DNA of 64,000 nucleotides from Aerosticca soli (GCF_003967035.1 NZ_AP018560.1:2131001-2195000), one strand, 5' to 3'; positions 8,901-30,198 are shown, counted from the stretch's first letter. Notes: generated by a model from the sequence alone, not told the origin. A program made the numbers and translations.

Positions 8901-9428
8901 TTACGCCTTCTTGGCTTCCTTGAGGGTGATCTTCTCACCGGCATAGCGGACGCCCTTGCCTTTGTAAGGCTCCGGCGGACGGAAACTGCGGATCTTGGCC
9001 GCCACTTCGCCCACGCGCTGCTTGTCGGTACCCTTGATCAGGATCTCAGTCTGCGACGGGGTTTCCAGGGTGATGCCGTTGGGCGCCTCGAACACCACCG
9101 GATGGGAAAACCCGAGACTGAGGTTGAGCGCCTTTCCGGCCATGGATGCACGGTAGCCGACGCCCACCAGCTCGAGCTTGCGCTCATATCCTTCGGAGAC
9201 GCCCTTGATCAGATTGGCGAGCAAAGCACGGGCAGTGCCGGCAAACTTGTCGTCGGCTTCATCGGCAGGAGTGACGAGGACCTGACCATTTTCGATGCGC
9301 ACGGACACATCCGGCAGCGCCGGCATGCTCAGGGAACCCTTAGGCCCCTTGACCGTGATGCCGTTCTCGGCCACGGTCAGCTCCACACCCTTGGGCAGCG
9401 GAATCGGTTTCTTAGCAACGCGGGACAT
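8901..9428 (-). CDS. rplF: 50S ribosomal protein L6
   Basis: 175 residues. L6 binds helix 97 of 23S rRNA near the factor-binding site and comprises two duplicated RNA-binding domains. [17 protein letters not shown] is the family start. The C-terminal signature [16 protein letters not shown] is intact. It follows rpsH by 10 nt in the spc operon. Confidence 0.98.
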   Translation of the reverse strand: MSRVAKKPIPLPKGVELTVAENGITVKGPKGSLSMPALPDVSVRIENGQVLVTPADEADDKFAGTARALLANLIKGVSEGYERKLELVGVGYRASMAGKALNLSLGFSHPVVFEAPNGITLETPSQTEILIKGTDKQRVGEVAAKIRSFRPPEPYKGKGVRYAGEKITLKEAKKA

Positions 9429-9438
9429 ACGAAACTCC

Positions 9439-9834
9439 TTACGCCACCTGACCGATCACTTCACCGCCGATACCCCGGGCGCGTGCCTGGGCATCGGTCA
9501 GCAGACCGGCTGAAGTCGAAATGATCGAAATGCCCATGCCGCCCAGCACCTTGGGCAGCTCATCCTTGCCGCGATAGACGCGCAACCCGGAGCGGGAAAC
9601 GCGGCTGATGCGCTCGATGGCCGGACGACCTTCGAAATACTTGAGCCTGATCTCGAGCAGCGGTTTGCCATCTTGGTCGATGGCCTTGGCGTCGAGAATG
9701 TAGCCCTCGTTCTTGAGGAGGTTGGCAATGGCCAACTTCAGTTTGGACGACGGCATGCTTACGCTCTGCTTGCCCATCAACTGGGCGTTGCGGATGCGGG
9801 TAAACATGTCGGCGATGGGATCAGTCATGCTCAT
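9439..9834 (-). CDS. rpsH: 30S ribosomal protein S8
   Basis: 131 residues. S8 is a primary 16S rRNA-binding protein and, in E. coli, the translational repressor of the spc operon. [18 protein letters not shown] is the family start; the second Met would shorten it by two residues. The C-terminal [20 protein letters not shown] contains the RNA-contacting STS(A/K)G motif. An AAGGA ribosome-binding site precedes it. Confidence 0.98.
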   Translation of the reverse strand: MSMTDPIADMFTRIRNAQLMGKQSVSMPSSKLKLAIANLLKNEGYILDAKAIDQDGKPLLEIRLKYFEGRPAIERISRVSRSGLRVYRGKDELPKVLGGMGISIISTSAGLLTDAQARARGIGGEVIGQVA

Positions 9835-9975
9835 GAAAAGTCCTTCAAGCGTGCACCGATATCCGACGAGCCGGAGATCAATTGTGTTTTGAAGCCGTCG
9901 AAACGGCCATTGCCCTGACAGACGGACGACTATAGCATCATCCGCCCAAGCAGGAAACGAAGCCTGCCTGGGGAT

Positions 9976-10281
9976 TTACCAGCTGGCCTTGCGCAGACCG
10001 GGAACATCCCCGCGCATGGTGGCCTCGCGCAGTTTGTTGCGGCCGAGGCCGAACTTCCTGTAGACGCCGCGCGGACGGCCGGAAAGCTCGCAACGATTGC
10101 GCACGCGGATCGGGCTGGCATCACGGGGCAGCTTCTGCAGCTTGCCCTGGGCGTCCATCTTCTCCTCGTACGAGGCCGTGGGGCTCAGTACGATCGCCTT
10201 GAGCGCCTCGCGCTTGGCGGCGTATTTCTTTGCCAACCGGGCCCGCTTGAGGTTGCGGTTGATCATCGATGTCTTGGCCAT
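9976..10281 (-). CDS. rpsN: 30S ribosomal protein S14 (zinc-independent type)
   Basis: 101 residues, the longer type lacking the CxxC-x-CxxC zinc ribbon; only one Cys is present. S14 assembles late in the 30S head. [20 protein letters not shown] and the tail [11 protein letters not shown]-like segment ([20 protein letters not shown]) identify it. A hairpin at 10308-10325 lies right before its ribosome-binding site, and a 141-nt gap separates it from rpsH. Confidence 0.98.
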   Translation of the reverse strand: MAKTSMINRNLKRARLAKKYAAKREALKAIVLSPTASYEEKMDAQGKLQKLPRDASPIRVRNRCELSGRPRGVYRKFGLGRNKLREATMRGDVPGLRKASW

Positions 10282-10307
10282 GGATTAAATGCTCTCTTTG
10301 AAAAAGT

Positions 10308-10325
10308 CCGGCCATGGCTGGCCGG
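10308..10325 (-). repeat. CCGGCCA-TGGC-TGGCCGG palindrome before rpsN
   Basis: Perfect 7-bp stem followed on the transcribed strand by ACTTTTTCAAAGAGAG and then the rpsN ATG. A stem plus five U residues makes it look like an intrinsic terminator placed inside the operon; it may be a partial attenuator. Confidence 0.65.
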
Positions 10326-10351
10326 TTTTTCCGATCACGCAATGCAAGGTT

Positions 10352-10891
10352 TCAATTGCGGAAGGGGAAGTTGAAGGCTTCCAGCAATGCCTTGGCCTCT
10401 TCATCGGTGCCGGCGGTCGTGGTGATGGCGATGTCCATGCCACGCAAGGCATCGATCGCATCGAAATCGATCTCCGGAAAGATGATCTGTTCCTTGATGC
10501 CGAAATTGAAATTGCCACGGCCGTCGAACGCCCGGCCGGAAACGCCGCGGAAGTCGCGCACGCGGGGCAGGGAGACGTTGATCAGGCGATCGAGGAACTC
10601 CCACATGCGCGCACGGCGCAGGGTGACCTTGCAGCCGATCGGCCAGCCGTCGCGGATTTTGAAGGAGGCCACCGAGACCCGCGCCTTGGTTGCCACGGGC
10701 TTCTGACCGGCGATCTTGGCCATGTCGGCCATGGCATTCTCGAGCACCTTCTTGTTGCTCGCTGCCTCGCCTACGCCCATGTTCAGCGTAATCTTGGTGA
10801 TGCGCGGTACCTGCATCACGTTCTTGTAGCCGAAGCGCTCAGTGAGCTTCGGCACTACTTGTTCTTTGTAGATCTTTTCAAGGCGCGTCAT
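10352..10891 (-). CDS. rplE: 50S ribosomal protein L5
   Basis: 179 residues. L5 binds 5S rRNA and contacts P-site t[21 protein letters not shown] near residues 26-43 is the family signature, and [18 protein letters not shown] is conserved in the C-terminal half. It follows rplX by 10 nt in the spc operon. Confidence 0.98.
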   Translation of the reverse strand: MTRLEKIYKEQVVPKLTERFGYKNVMQVPRITKITLNMGVGEAASNKKVLENAMADMAKIAGQKPVATKARVSVASFKIRDGWPIGCKVTLRRARMWEFLDRLINVSLPRVRDFRGVSGRAFDGRGNFNFGIKEQIIFPEIDFDAIDALRGMDIAITTTAGTDEEAKALLEAFNFPFRN

Positions 10892-10901
10892 GACCGGTTC
10901 C

Positions 10902-11216
10902 TTACGCGTCCACCACTTCGCCCGTGGAACGGAAAACGCGCACCTTGCGCTCGTCCGAGAGCGTCTTGGTTCCTACGCGTTCACCCTTGCCCGTGGCGGG
11001 ATTGAACAGCTGTACGTTGGAGATATGGATCGAGGCTTCGCGTTCCACAATGCCGCCCGGCTGGTTGGCCTGCGGATTGGGTTTGGTGTGCCGCTTGACG
11101 AGGTTGACATTGGCGACGACCACGCGATCGCCCTCCACGCGCAGCACGTCGCCGCGCTGACCTTTGTTCTTGCCGGCGATCACGATGACATGGTCGCCTT
11201 TGCGGATACGGTTCAT
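10902..11216 (-). CDS. rplX: 50S ribosomal protein L24
   Basis: 104 residues. L24 initiates 50S assembly near the tunnel exit. The KOW motif [20 protein letters not shown] opens the protein, followed by [11 protein letters not shown]. Lies between rplN and rplE. Confidence 0.98.
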   Translation of the reverse strand: MNRIRKGDHVIVIAGKNKGQRGDVLRVEGDRVVVANVNLVKRHTKPNPQANQPGGIVEREASIHISNVQLFNPATGKGERVGTKTLSDERKVRVFRSTGEVVDA

Positions 11217-11234
11217 GGCTTCAAGGCCTCTGCA

Positions 11235-11603
11235 TCAAAGTACTTCGGGCGCAAGCGAGACGATCTTCATGAACTTCTCGCCGCGCAGCTCGCGCGTCAC
11301 CGGCCCGAAGATGCGCGTGCCGATCGGCTCGAGCTTGTTGTTGAGGAGCACCGCGGCATTGCCGTCGAAACGGATCAACGATCCGTCCGGACGACGCACG
11401 CCCTTGGCGGTCCGCACGACGACGGCGTTGTACACCTCGCCCTTCTTGACCTTGCCGCGCGGGATGGCGTCCTTGACGGTCACCTTGATCACATCGCCGA
11501 TGGCCGCATAGCGGCGCTTGGAGCCGCCAAGCACCTTGATGCACATCAGTTCCTTCGCGCCGCTGTTGTCCGCCGCGGCAAGCGTGCTCTGCATCTGGAT
11601 CAT
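11235..11603 (-). CDS. rplN: 50S ribosomal protein L14
   Basis: 122 residues, the normal length. L14 forms an inter-subunit bridge and contacts L19 and L3. [20 protein letters not shown] is the family start. The conserved [19 protein letters not shown] segment is present. It starts the spc operon 14 nt after rpsQ, with no visible terminator between, so S10 and spc genes are likely read together. Confidence 0.98.
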   Translation of the reverse strand: MIQMQSTLAAADNSGAKELMCIKVLGGSKRRYAAIGDVIKVTVKDAIPRGKVKKGEVYNAVVVRTAKGVRRPDGSLIRFDGNAAVLLNNKLEPIGTRIFGPVTRELRGEKFMKIVSLAPEVL

Positions 11604-11617
11604 GTCTGCAGTCTCCG

Positions 11618-11878
11618 TTAGGCGTCAGCGCGCGAGACGATTTCGACCACGCGGTGATGCTTGGTCTTGGAGAGCGGACGGCACTCGGCGATGCGGACCA
11701 GATCACCCTCGTTCGCGCCCAGGTCGTCCTGGGCATGCAGCTTGGTCGAACGGCGGACGATCTTGCCGATCAGCGGGTGCTGGGCCTGGCGCTCGATCAG
11801 CACCGTCACCGTCTTGTGCATCTTGTTGCTGATGACGCGCCCCTCGAGGGTACGCGCGGTCTTGTTGTTGTCGCTCAT
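11618..11878 (-). CDS. rpsQ: 30S ribosomal protein S17
   Basis: 86 residues. Primary 16S rRNA-binding protein of the 30S body. [19 protein letters not shown] and [17 protein letters not shown] are the family signatures. Last gene of the S10 operon block. Confidence 0.97.
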   Translation of the reverse strand: MSDNNKTARTLEGRVISNKMHKTVTVLIERQAQHPLIGKIVRRSTKLHAQDDLGANEGDLVRIAECRPLSKTKHHRVVEIVSRADA

Positions 11879-11890
11879 GTCGGCCGCTCC

Positions 11891-12076
11891 TTACTTCTTG
11901 CCGCCAAGCACGAATTTCGCGCGGGCGATGTCGCGCCGCACGCGGCGCAGCTGATGCGGCTGGGTGAGCTGACCGCTGCCCTTCTGCATGCGCAGATTGA
12001 ACTGCTCGCGGCGCAACTCGAGGATGTGCTGCTTGAGCTCCTCGGCCGACTTGGAAATGAGATCGTTGATGGCCAT
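11891..12076 (-). CDS. rpmC: 50S ribosomal protein L29
   Basis: 61 residues. L29 sits at the tunnel exit and helps dock trigger factor and SRP. The two-helix hairpin sequence LKQHILELRREQFNLRMQKG and IARAKFVLGGKK are typical. It begins 1 nt after the rplP stop, suggesting coupling. Confidence 0.97.
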   Translation of the reverse strand: MAINDLISKSAEELKQHILELRREQFNLRMQKGSGQLTQPHQLRRVRRDIARAKFVLGGKK

Positions 12077-12077
12077 G

Positions 12078-12491
12078 TCACATCACCGCGCGCGTTACGA
12101 ATTGGGTCTGGACGGAGAGCTTTGCGGCGGCCAGGCGGAACGCCTCGCGTGCCGTGGTCTCATCGACGCCCTCGATTTCATAGAGCATGCGGCCGGGCTG
12201 GACCGGGGCGACCCAGAACTCCACGTTGCCCTTGCCGGCGCCCATGCGGACCTCGATGGGCTTCTTGGTGATCGGCTTGTCCGGAAAGACGCGGATCCAC
12301 AGCTTGCCGCCGCGCTTGACGAAGCGGGTGATGCACCGACGCGCGGCCTCGATCTGGCGGGCGGTCAACTGCCCATGGGTCGTGGCCTTCAGGCCGTATT
12401 CGCCGAAGCTGACCTGGTTGGCACTGAACGCCAGGCCGTCGTTACGGCCCTTGAATTGCTTGCGGAACTTGGTTCGCTTGGGTTGCAACAT
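12078..12491 (-). CDS. rplP: 50S ribosomal protein L16
   Basis: 137 residues. L16 contacts the peptidyl-transferase and 5S regions. [17 protein letters not shown] is the family start. The segment [20 protein letters not shown] includes the Arg region (R81 in E. coli) that is hydroxylated in some bacteria. It follows rpsC by 12 nt. Confidence 0.98.
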   Translation of the reverse strand: MLQPKRTKFRKQFKGRNDGLAFSANQVSFGEYGLKATTHGQLTARQIEAARRCITRFVKRGGKLWIRVFPDKPITKKPIEVRMGAGKGNVEFWVAPVQPGRMLYEIEGVDETTAREAFRLAAAKLSVQTQFVTRAVM

Positions 12492-12503
12492 GGCAACACT
12501 CCC

Positions 12504-13250
12504 TTACTTCGCAGCGCGCTCGCGACGGCCCTCGCCGTCACGCCGCACCTCGCGCCGACCCTCGCCACCATCGCGGCGCGAAGGTGACGGCTGCTCTTCC
12601 TTCTCCTGGCCAGCCTGGGCCAGGTCGAAGATCTCGCCCTTGTAGATCCACACCTTGACGCCGATCACACCGTAAGTCGTGTGCGCTTCGGCAAAGCCGT
12701 AGTCGATGTCGGCACGCAGGGTGTGCAGCGGCACACGGCCTTCGCGGCTCCACTCGGAGCGCGCGATTTCCGCGCCGTTCAAACGGCCGGAAACATTGAC
12801 CTTGACGCCGAGCGCGCCCAGCCGCATGGCGTTGCCCACGGCACGCTTCATCGCGCGCCGGAACATGATGCGGCGCTCGAGCTGCTGCGCGATCGATTCG
12901 GCGACCAGCTGGGCGTCGAGTTCGGGCTTGCGCACCTCGTTGACGTTGATGTGCGCCGGCACGCCCATCAGGTCGGAGACCTCCTTGCGCAGCTTCTCGA
13001 TGTCCTCGCCCTTCTTGCCGATCACCACGCCCGGACGGGCGGTGTGGATGGTAACCCTTGCCGTCTTGGCCGGACGCTCGATCTGGATCTTGGAGATGCC
13101 GGCTGCCGCCAGTTTTCGGCGCAGCATGTCGCGCACCTTGAGGTCGGCCGCCAGGTATTGCGCGTATTCGCCCTTGTTGGCGAACCACTTGGAATTCCAA
13201 TCCTTGGCGATGCCGAGGCGGATACCGGTGGGATGAACTTTATGACCCAT
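12504..13250 (-). CDS. rpsC: 30S ribosomal protein S3
   Basis: 248 residues. S3 lines the mRNA entry channel and has helicase activity with S4 and S5. [20 protein letters not shown] is the family start, and the KH domain motif [20 protein letters not shown] lies near residues 70-90. The protein is longer than the E. coli S3 (233) because of a charged, repetitive Arg/Glu/Gly tail from about residue 218, encoded by a repetitive CGAAGGTGACGG-type sequence. Such tails are variable in this family. Confidence 0.98.
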   Translation of the reverse strand: MGHKVHPTGIRLGIAKDWNSKWFANKGEYAQYLAADLKVRDMLRRKLAAAGISKIQIERPAKTARVTIHTARPGVVIGKKGEDIEKLRKEVSDLMGVPAHINVNEVRKPELDAQLVAESIAQQLERRIMFRRAMKRAVGNAMRLGALGVKVNVSGRLNGAEIARSEWSREGRVPLHTLRADIDYGFAEAHTTYGVIGVKVWIYKGEIFDLAQAGQEKEEQPSPSRRDGGEGRREVRRDGEGRRERAAK

Positions 13251-13267
13251 CGTTCTAGATCCTCAAA

Positions 13268-13603
13268 TCATTCGCCAACGACGACAGTGATGTGACTGGT
13301 GCGCTTCAGGATGCGCGAACCGCGCCCCTTGGCCCGCGCATACATGCGCTTCATCGCCGGGCCCTCGTCCACGAAGATCCGCGACACCTTGAGTTCGTCG
13401 ACGTCCGCGCCGAGGTTGTTCTCGGCATTGGCAACCGCCGACAGCAGGACCTTGCGGACCAGATGCGCGGCCTTCTTGTTGGTGAAAGCCAGCACATCGC
13501 TGGCGCGCGCGACAGGCATGCCGCGCACGAGATCGGCCACGAGGCGGGCTTTTTGCGCCGAGATACGGGCGCCGCGCAGAATCGCTTTGGCTTCGGTACT
13601 CAT
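13268..13603 (-). CDS. rplV: 50S ribosomal protein L22
   Basis: 111 residues. L22's beta hairpin lines the nascent-peptide tunnel, where macrolide-resistance changes arise. The start [20 protein letters not shown] gives the usual length and lies 1 nt after the rpsS stop. The hairpin sequence [20 protein letters not shown] appears intact. Confidence 0.97.
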   Translation of the reverse strand: MSTEAKAILRGARISAQKARLVADLVRGMPVARASDVLAFTNKKAAHLVRKVLLSAVANAENNLGADVDELKVSRIFVDEGPAMKRMYARAKGRGSRILKRTSHITVVVGE

Positions 13604-13604
13604 C

Positions 13605-13877
13605 TCATTTGCCCTTCTTGTCGCCACCGTGGCCCTTGAAGGTACGGGTCACCGCAAACTCGCCGAGCTTGTGCCCGACCATGTTCTCGTTGACCAGCAC
13701 CGGCACGTGCTGACGCCCGTTGTGGATGGCGATGGTGAGGCCCACCATTTCGGGCAGGATCATCGAACGACGCGACCAGGTCTTGATCGGGCGCTTGTTG
13801 TGGGTGGAAACCGCGGTTTCCACCTTCTTCATGAGGTGCAGGTCGACGAAGGGACCTTTCTTCAGAGAACGCGGCAT
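13605..13877 (-). CDS. rpsS: 30S ribosomal protein S19
   Basis: 90 residues. S19 sits in the 30S head with S13 and contacts the A-site finger. [18 protein letters not shown] is the family start and [20 protein letters not shown] the conserved end. Spacing to rplB is 12 nt. Confidence 0.98.
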   Translation of the reverse strand: MPRSLKKGPFVDLHLMKKVETAVSTHNKRPIKTWSRRSMILPEMVGLTIAIHNGRQHVPVLVNENMVGHKLGEFAVTRTFKGHGGDKKGK

Positions 13878-13889
13878 GACGGCTTCCTG

Positions 13890-14711
13890 TTACTTGCGAC
13901 GGCGCACGATGAACTGCTGCGTGCGCTTGTTGTTGCGGGTCTTGTAACCCTTGGTCGGCGTACCCCACGGGCTGACCGGATGACGGCCGCCGGAGGTCTT
14001 GCCCTCGCCACCGCCGTGCGGATGGTCGACCGGATTCATCGCCACGCCGCGCACGGTGGGACGGATGCCGAGCCAACGCTTGGCGCCGGCCTTGCCGAGC
14101 TTCTTGAGGTTGTGCTCGCTGTTGCCGACCTCACCGATGGTGGCGCGGCAATCGACCGGCACCTTGCGCATTTCGCCGGAACGCAGACGCAAGGTCGCAT
14201 AGCCGGACTCACGCGCGATGAGCTGCACCGAAGCGCCCGCCGAGCGCGCCAGCTGCGCACCCTTGCCCGGACGCATCTCCACGCAATGCACCGTGGAGCC
14301 GACCGGAATGTTGCGCAGGGGCAGGCTGTTGCCCGGCTTGATCGGCGCGTCGCGGCCGGAAACCAGCCGGTCGCCCACCGCCACGCCAGCAGGCGCGATG
14401 ATGTAGCGGCGCTCGCCGTCGGCGTAGCACAGCAGCGCGATGTGCGCGGTGCGGTTCGGGTCGTATTCCAGACGCTCGACGCGGGCGGCGATGCCTTCCT
14501 TGTCGCGCTTGAAATCGATGATGCGGTAGTGCTGCTTGTGACCGCCACCACGATGACGCGTGGTGATGCGACCAAAGTGATTGCGGCCACCCGTCTTGGC
14601 CTGCGGCTCGGTCAGCGCCGCATGCGGCGCGCCCTTGTGCAGCCCCTCGGTGCGCACGCTCACCGCATCGCGGCGTCCTGCGGAGGTCGGCTTGTGCGTG
14701 ATCAGTGCCAT
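13890..14711 (-). CDS. rplB: 50S ribosomal protein L2
   Basis: 273 residues. L2 is needed for subunit association and peptidyl-transferase activity. The signature [21 protein letters not shown] contains the conserved His near residue 229. The N-terminal [15 protein letters not shown] differs slightly from E. coli but is normal for xanthomonads. Located between rplW and rpsS. Confidence 0.99.
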   Translation of the reverse strand: MALITHKPTSAGRRDAVSVRTEGLHKGAPHAALTEPQAKTGGRNHFGRITTRHRGGGHKQHYRIIDFKRDKEGIAARVERLEYDPNRTAHIALLCYADGERRYIIAPAGVAVGDRLVSGRDAPIKPGNSLPLRNIPVGSTVHCVEMRPGKGAQLARSAGASVQLIARESGYATLRLRSGEMRKVPVDCRATIGEVGNSEHNLKKLGKAGAKRWLGIRPTVRGVAMNPVDHPHGGGEGKTSGGRHPVSPWGTPTKGYKTRNNKRTQQFIVRRRK

Positions 14712-14731
14712 CTCGAATTCAACTCCCGGCT

Positions 14732-15025
14732 TTAGGCCTTGGCCGCGACATCGATGGTCTGGCCTTCGGCAAGGCGGACATAAGCCTTGCGCTTGCCCTG
14801 GCGGCTACCCGGGCGGAAACGGAAGGACTTGACCTTACCCTTGACGTTGACGAGGTTGACACCCTCGACCTTGACGTCGAACAGCTGCTCGACGGCGGCG
14901 CGGATATCCGCCTTGGTCGCCTCGGGCGTCACGACGAAAACGTACTGGTTGTGCTCGGCGAGCCGCGCCGACTTTTCCGAAATGTAGGGCGCACGCAAGG
15001 CGCTGAAGATGCGTTCGTTGCTCAT
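14732..15025 (-). CDS. rplW: 50S ribosomal protein L23
   Basis: 97 residues. L23 is the docking site for trigger factor and SRP at the tunnel exit. The start [19 protein letters not shown] was chosen because its ATG overlaps the rplD stop as ATGA (15022-15025). The core [20 protein letters not shown] is diagnostic. Confidence 0.97.
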   Translation of the reverse strand: MSNERIFSALRAPYISEKSARLAEHNQYVFVVTPEATKADIRAAVEQLFDVKVEGVNLVNVKGKVKSFRFRPGSRQGKRKAYVRLAEGQTIDVAAKA

Positions 15026-15633
15026 GCCAACCACTCCTCGATCTTCTTGACCGCCTCGACCGTCAGCACCACATGATCGGCACCCACCAGATTCACCGGG
15101 TTGAGCGCCATGACATCGAGCACGTGGAGATAGGGGATGTTGCGCGCCGCCAGATAGAGCGCCTCGGAGGCATCCTCGGACACCAACAGCACACGTCCCG
15201 CGACCTCGAGCTCCTTGAGCTTGGCCACCATGGCCTTGGTCTTGGGCGCCTCGATGCCAAAATTCTCGACGACCTTGAGCCGCCCCTGGCGATTGAGTTC
15301 GGCCAGGATCGAACGGATGGCCGCGCGATAGGCCTTGCGATTGACCTTCTGCGCAAAACTGCGTGGCTTGGCCGCGAAGGTGACGCCGCCACCGACGAAG
15401 ATCGGCGCACGGTAATCGCCGTGGCGTGCACCGCCGCCCTTCTGCTTCTTGAATTTCTTGGTGGTGCCGGACATCTCGCCGCGCGACAGCTGCGCCTTGG
15501 TGCCCGCACGCCCCGCGGCCTGGTAGGCCACGACGACCTGATGGACCAGCGCCTGCCGGAACTCGCTACCGAAGACGAGGTCGGAGACCTCGACCGAGGA
15601 TGCGGAAGGCGCACCGATGACTTGCAATTGCAT
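15022..15633 (-). CDS. rplD: 50S ribosomal protein L4
   Basis: 203 residues. L4 lines the exit tunnel and in E. coli represses its own S10 operon through the leader RNA. The tunnel loop motif [20 protein letters not shown] lies near residues 60-80. The start [16 protein letters not shown] was chosen; the 5-codon upstream extension has no family support. It follows rplC by 11 nt. Confidence 0.97.
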   Translation of the reverse strand: MQLQVIGAPSASSVEVSDLVFGSEFRQALVHQVVVAYQAAGRAGTKAQLSRGEMSGTTKKFKKQKGGGARHGDYRAPIFVGGGVTFAAKPRSFAQKVNRKAYRAAIRSILAELNRQGRLKVVENFGIEAPKTKAMVAKLKELEVAGRVLLVSEDASEALYLAARNIPYLHVLDVMALNPVNLVGADHVVLTVEAVKKIEEWLA

Positions 15634-15644
15634 GGCCTCTCTCC

Positions 15645-16286
15645 TCAACCCTTGGTCGTCGGCCGGATCACGACATCGCCACCCGTGGCGCCAGGAACGG
15701 CGCCCTTGACGGCGATCACATGCCGCTCGGCATCCACACGGACCACCTCGAGCCCCTGCTGGGTGCGATTGACCGCGCCCATGTGACCTGCCATCCGCTT
15801 GCCCGGAAACACACGGCCAGGCGTCTGGCGCTGACCAATCGAACCCGGCGCACGATGCGACAGCGAATTGCCGTGAGTGGCATCACCCATGGTGAAGTGG
15901 TGCCGCTTGATGGTGCCCTGGAAACCCTTGCCCTTGGAAACGCCGGCCACATCGACGATCTGGCCGACCTTGAACAGATCCTCAGCCTTGATTTCGGCAC
16001 CCGGCGCGTACTTGCCCGCCTCGTCGGCGGCGACACGGAACTCCCACAGGCCACGACCCGGCTCGACCTTGGCCTTGGCGTAGTGACCCTTCAGCGGATT
16101 CGTCAACAGGCTCGCCCGCTTGACGCCGGCGGTGACCTGGATGGCGCTGTAACCGTCGGTCTCGTCGGTCTTCACCTGGGTGACGCGGTTGGGTGTCGCC
16201 TCGATCAGCGTCACCGGGATCGCGCGGCCGTCGTCGGTGAAGACGCGGCTCATGCCGCACTTGCGGCCTACCAGTCCGATGCTCAT
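15645..16286 (-). CDS. rplC: 50S ribosomal protein L3
   Basis: 213 residues. L3 reaches towards the peptidyl-transferase centre. [16 protein letters not shown] is the family start, chosen over an 8-codon upstream extension. [20 protein letters not shown] followed by [20 protein letters not shown] holds the Gln residue (GQ) methylated by PrmB in other bacteria. Second gene of the S10 operon. Confidence 0.98.
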   Translation of the reverse strand: MSIGLVGRKCGMSRVFTDDGRAIPVTLIEATPNRVTQVKTDETDGYSAIQVTAGVKRASLLTNPLKGHYAKAKVEPGRGLWEFRVAADEAGKYAPGAEIKAEDLFKVGQIVDVAGVSKGKGFQGTIKRHHFTMGDATHGNSLSHRAPGSIGQRQTPGRVFPGKRMAGHMGAVNRTQQGLEVVRVDAERHVIAVKGAVPGATGGDVVIRPTTKG

Positions 16287-16306
16287 GTCTTGGTTCCTGT
16301 CACTGC

Positions 16307-16618
16307 TCAACCGAGCTTGATCTGCACGTCGACGCCGGCGGCAAGATCGAGCTTCATGAGCGCGTCCACGGTTTTGTCATTCGGATCGACGATGTCCAGC
16401 ACGCGCTTGTGGGTGCGGGTTTCGTACTGATCGCGCGCATCCTTGTCGACATGCGGCGACACCAGGATGGTGTATCGCTCGATCTTGGTCGGCAGCGGAA
16501 TGGGCCCGAGCACGGTAGCGCCGGTGCGCTTGGCCGTCTCGACGATCTCGCTGGCCGAACGGTCGATCAGGCGATGATCGAAGGCCTTGAGCCGAATGCG
16601 AATCTTCTGGTTCGCCAT
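16307..16618 (-). CDS. rpsJ: 30S ribosomal protein S10 (NusE)
   Basis: 103 residues, standard length. S10 is a 30S head protein and, as NusE, an antitermination partner of NusB and Nus[18 protein letters not shown] near the start and the tRNA-binding-loop region [21 protein letters not shown] are diagnostic. First gene of the S10 operon; its 308-nt leader is described separately. Confidence 0.99.
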   Translation of the reverse strand: MANQKIRIRLKAFDHRLIDRSASEIVETAKRTGATVLGPIPLPTKIERYTILVSPHVDKDARDQYETRTHKRVLDIVDPNDKTVDALMKLDLAAGVDVQIKLG

Positions 16619-16926
16619 AAAACCGTGTCCTGTTATCGAAAGAACGGATGTTCACTAGGCAAGGCAGCGTCTCGCCGCCGCTATGGATACACACCACCCA
16701 ACTACCGCCCGGTAAAAGACGAGGCAGGCCGACTGTCATCGGCCCGCCTGCGTATCTGAGTGCCGGGAAGGCTCTGCCTTACCCAACAAGCCCGAACCAT
16801 GGGCTGCGAACTCGAGGAGCTTCCTGCGCCTCATTTCGCGGTAGCTGCGATACCACTTGGGCGGTATCGAGCTTTAAAAGTATAGCTTGCTCCGACGAAC
16901 GGAGCAAGCCTTTTACGACATCTTTT
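16619..16926 (-). promoter_or_regulatory. S10 operon leader with internal hairpin
   Basis: The gap between tuf copy 1 and rpsJ has no coding frame. It begins with a hairpin/promoter (16879-16909). A second hairpin at about 16722-16751 has an 11-bp stem (one G-U pair), loop TGACAG, followed by CGTCTTTTACC, which resembles an attenuator. In E. coli the S10 leader is controlled by L4; no attempt was made to match that fold and the sequence is not obviously the same. Confidence 0.6.
16879..16909 (-). promoter_or_regulatory. Candidate sigma70 promoter of the S10 operon, inside a hairpin
   Basis: On the minus strand: TTGCTC (16902-16907), 17 nt, TATACT (16879-16884). The spacer and -35 form a perfect 10-bp inverted repeat (arms 16885-16894 and 16900-16909, loop TTCGT). 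The hairpin lies 17 nt after the tuf stop, so the same bases could serve as a weak tuf terminator (TATACTTTT follows) and as the S10 promoter. Confidence 0.6.
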
Positions 16927-18117
<1,191 letters not shown>

Positions 18118-18216
18118 GACTTGAAACCTCTGGATAGAACTGTTCGTCAGTGCGGCATCGGCCGCGTCGTGTCGATATCGCGCGGCCCTTCGACCGCACT
18201 GCTCGCTTTCAAGAGT

Positions 18217-18233
18217 GCGGCACGGATGGCCGC
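18217..18233 (-). repeat. GCGGC palindrome between fusA and tuf
   Basis: Transcribed strand AAAAAGCGGCCATCCGTGCCGCACTCTTGAAAG (given here as context in two parts: palindrome GCGGCCATCCGTGCCGC, then ACTCTTGAAAG). Same family as the copies in the S10-spc-alpha region. Confidence 0.65.
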
Positions 18234-18250
18234 TTTTTGCGCCTGCCCTC

Positions 18251-18269
18251 GCGATCGGCGATTGATCGC
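18251..18269 (-). repeat. GCGATC/GATCGC hairpin after fusA
   Basis: Inverted repeat with a 7-nt loop, 5 nt after the fusA stop codon and followed by the palindrome at 18217-18233. Same two-hairpin order as after rpsM and rpoA. Confidence 0.6.
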
Positions 18270-18274
18270 ACCCG

Positions 18275-20392
<2,118 letters not shown>

Positions 20393-20430
20393 GAATATCG
20401 TCCGTTGCGGGCCGGAGGCCCTAACTCAAA

Positions 20431-20447
20431 GCGGCCGCTATGGCCGC
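20431..20447 (-). repeat. GCGGCC palindrome between rpsG and fusA
   Basis: Arms GCGGCC and GGCCGC. A second hairpin GCCGGC-ATCGC-GCCGGC followed by TTTTC lies just upstream in the transcript (about 20456-20472). The latter resembles a weak intrinsic terminator inside the str operon. Confidence 0.55.
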
Positions 20448-20526
20448 CGATGAAAAGCCGGCGCGATGCCGGCATGGGGAATGCCACGCCTCCAGGGCGC
20501 GGCATTCGATCAAGGCCTAAAGAGCC

Positions 20527-20994
20527 TTACCAGCGGTAGTGCGAGAAGGCCTTGTTGGCCTCGGCCATGCGATGGGTTTCCTCGCGCTTCTTGATCGCAC
20601 CACCACGGTTTTCCGCAGCCTCGACCAGCTCGGCGGCCAGCTTGCGCGGCATCGAGGTCTCGCCACGCTTGCGCGCAGCCTCGATCACCCAGCGCATGGC
20701 CAGCGCCATGCGGCGACCGGGACGCACCTCGACCGGCACTTGATAGGTGGCACCGCCCACGCGGCGGGACTTCACCTCGACGGCCGGCGCCACATTGCCG
20801 AGCGCCTTCTCGACCAGCGCCACGGGCTCGGCATGCTTTTCGCCCAGATGATCGAGCGCGCCATACACGATGCCTTCGGCGACGGACTTCTTACCGCTCT
20901 TCATCACCATGTTGATGAAGCGGGCAATCAGCTGGCTGCCATGCTTGGGATCGGGCAGCACGGTACGGGCGGGATGGGAGCCTTTGCGCGACAT
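20527..20994 (-). CDS. rpsG: 30S ribosomal protein S7
   Basis: 155 residues. S7 organises the 3' major domain of 16S rRNA and in E. coli represses the str operon. [20 protein letters not shown] is the family start with a minor N-terminal variation. [20 protein letters not shown] is the central signature, and [15 protein letters not shown] the C-terminus. Lies 84 nt downstream of rpsL. Confidence 0.98.
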   Translation of the reverse strand: MSRKGSHPARTVLPDPKHGSQLIARFINMVMKSGKKSVAEGIVYGALDHLGEKHAEPVALVEKALGNVAPAVEVKSRRVGGATYQVPVEVRPGRRMALAMRWVIEAARKRGETSMPRKLAAELVEAAENRGGAIKKREETHRMAEANKAFSHYRW

Positions 20995-21078
20995 GAAAAA
21001 TACCTGTGTATTTGCGTGCTATCTGCAGAGCGCAGCCATGCAAGGCCGCATGTGTTGATGAAACGTGCGCCGACTCAA

Positions 21079-21453
21079 TCAGGACTTCGGACGCTTGGCG
21101 CCGTACTTGGATCGACCCTGACGGCGCTTGGCCACACCGGCGCAATCCAGGCTTCCGCGCACCGTGTGATAGCGCACGCCGGGAAGATCCTTGACGCGGC
21201 CGCCGCGGATCAGCACCACCGAATGCTCCTGCAGGTTGTGCCCCTCACCGCCGATGTAGCTGATGACCTCGTAGCCGTTCGTCAGGCGCACCTTGGCCAC
21301 CTTGCGCAGGGCCGAATTGGGCTTTTTCGGGGTCGTCGTATACACGCGCGTGCATACGCCGCGGCGCTGCGGACTGCCCTGCAGGGCAGGCGAGGCACTC
21401 TTGTAGCTCTTGGGGCTGCGCGCCTTACGCACCAGCTGATTGACTGTCGTCAT
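21079..21453 (-). CDS. rpsL: 30S ribosomal protein S12
   Basis: 124 residues. S12 is a decoding-centre fidelity protein. The start [19 protein letters not shown] was chosen over a 40-codon upstream frame that runs through the promoter. Both streptomycin-relevant positions look wild type: Lys43 in [13 protein letters not shown] and Lys in [18 protein letters not shown]. It heads the str operon with its own promoter candidate upstream. Confidence 0.98.
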   Translation of the reverse strand: MTTVNQLVRKARSPKSYKSASPALQGSPQRRGVCTRVYTTTPKKPNSALRKVAKVRLTNGYEVISYIGGEGHNLQEHSVVLIRGGRVKDLPGVRYHTVRGSLDCAGVAKRRQGRSKYGAKRPKS

Positions 21454-21478
21454 GCGTACGTATCCTGGATAACGAAGA

Positions 21479-21500
21479 GCAGGCCGGTCGACCGGCCTGC
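21479..21500 (-). repeat. 22-bp perfect palindrome in the rpsL leader
   Basis: Arms GCAGGCCGGTC/GACCGGCCTGC form an 11-bp perfect inverted repeat without a loop. It lies about 13 nt downstream of the predicted -10 and 26 nt before the rpsL ATG, so it would be at the 5' end of the str mRNA. It may stabilise the transcript or be a target for control. Confidence 0.6.
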
Positions 21501-21512
21501 ACAGAAGCGGGA

Positions 21513-21541
21513 ATTTAACACGACCGAACCACCCTTGACAA
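21513..21541 (-). promoter_or_regulatory. Candidate str operon promoter
   Basis: On the minus strand TTGTCA (21536-21541), 17 nt, TTAAAT (21513-21518). Spacing is ideal, five of six -35 bases and four of six -10 bases match. It is 60 nt upstream of the rpsL ATG and directly after the rpoC 3' hairpin. Confidence 0.65.
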
Positions 21542-21558
21542 GGGCGATCGGCCTCGAC

Positions 21559-21588
21559 GCCGCGAGGCGCCATTCGGCACCTCGCGGC
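21559..21588 (-). terminator. Hairpin after rpoC
   Basis: 13-bp GC-rich stem (one G-U pair) with a GAAT loop, 25 nt after the rpoC stop. No U-tract follows, so it is a stable mRNA 3' structure or a weak terminator between the rpoBC and str operons. Confidence 0.55.
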
Positions 21589-21612
21589 TGCATCGGCAAC
21601 GAACGAACGGGA

Positions 21613-25821
<4,209 letters not shown>

Positions 25822-25937
25822 GGATGTCTCCGAAGATCGGGAATGGGCAAGGAGAATCGGGCGATGACGGGCGTCGAGCCTGGGAAGGGGGACCTTCAGC
25901 CCCGCTTCCCCGCACTCAACGCCCGCTCAAGACCCAC

Positions 25938-30098
<4,161 letters not shown>

Positions 30099-30198
30099 GG
30101 TCGGTGACGCCTCGGATCGCAGTGACGCCGGTGTTCACACACGCGGCAAACATGGAAAGGGGATGGAAGACCGCGCCGTACACGACGCGACAGCCAAA

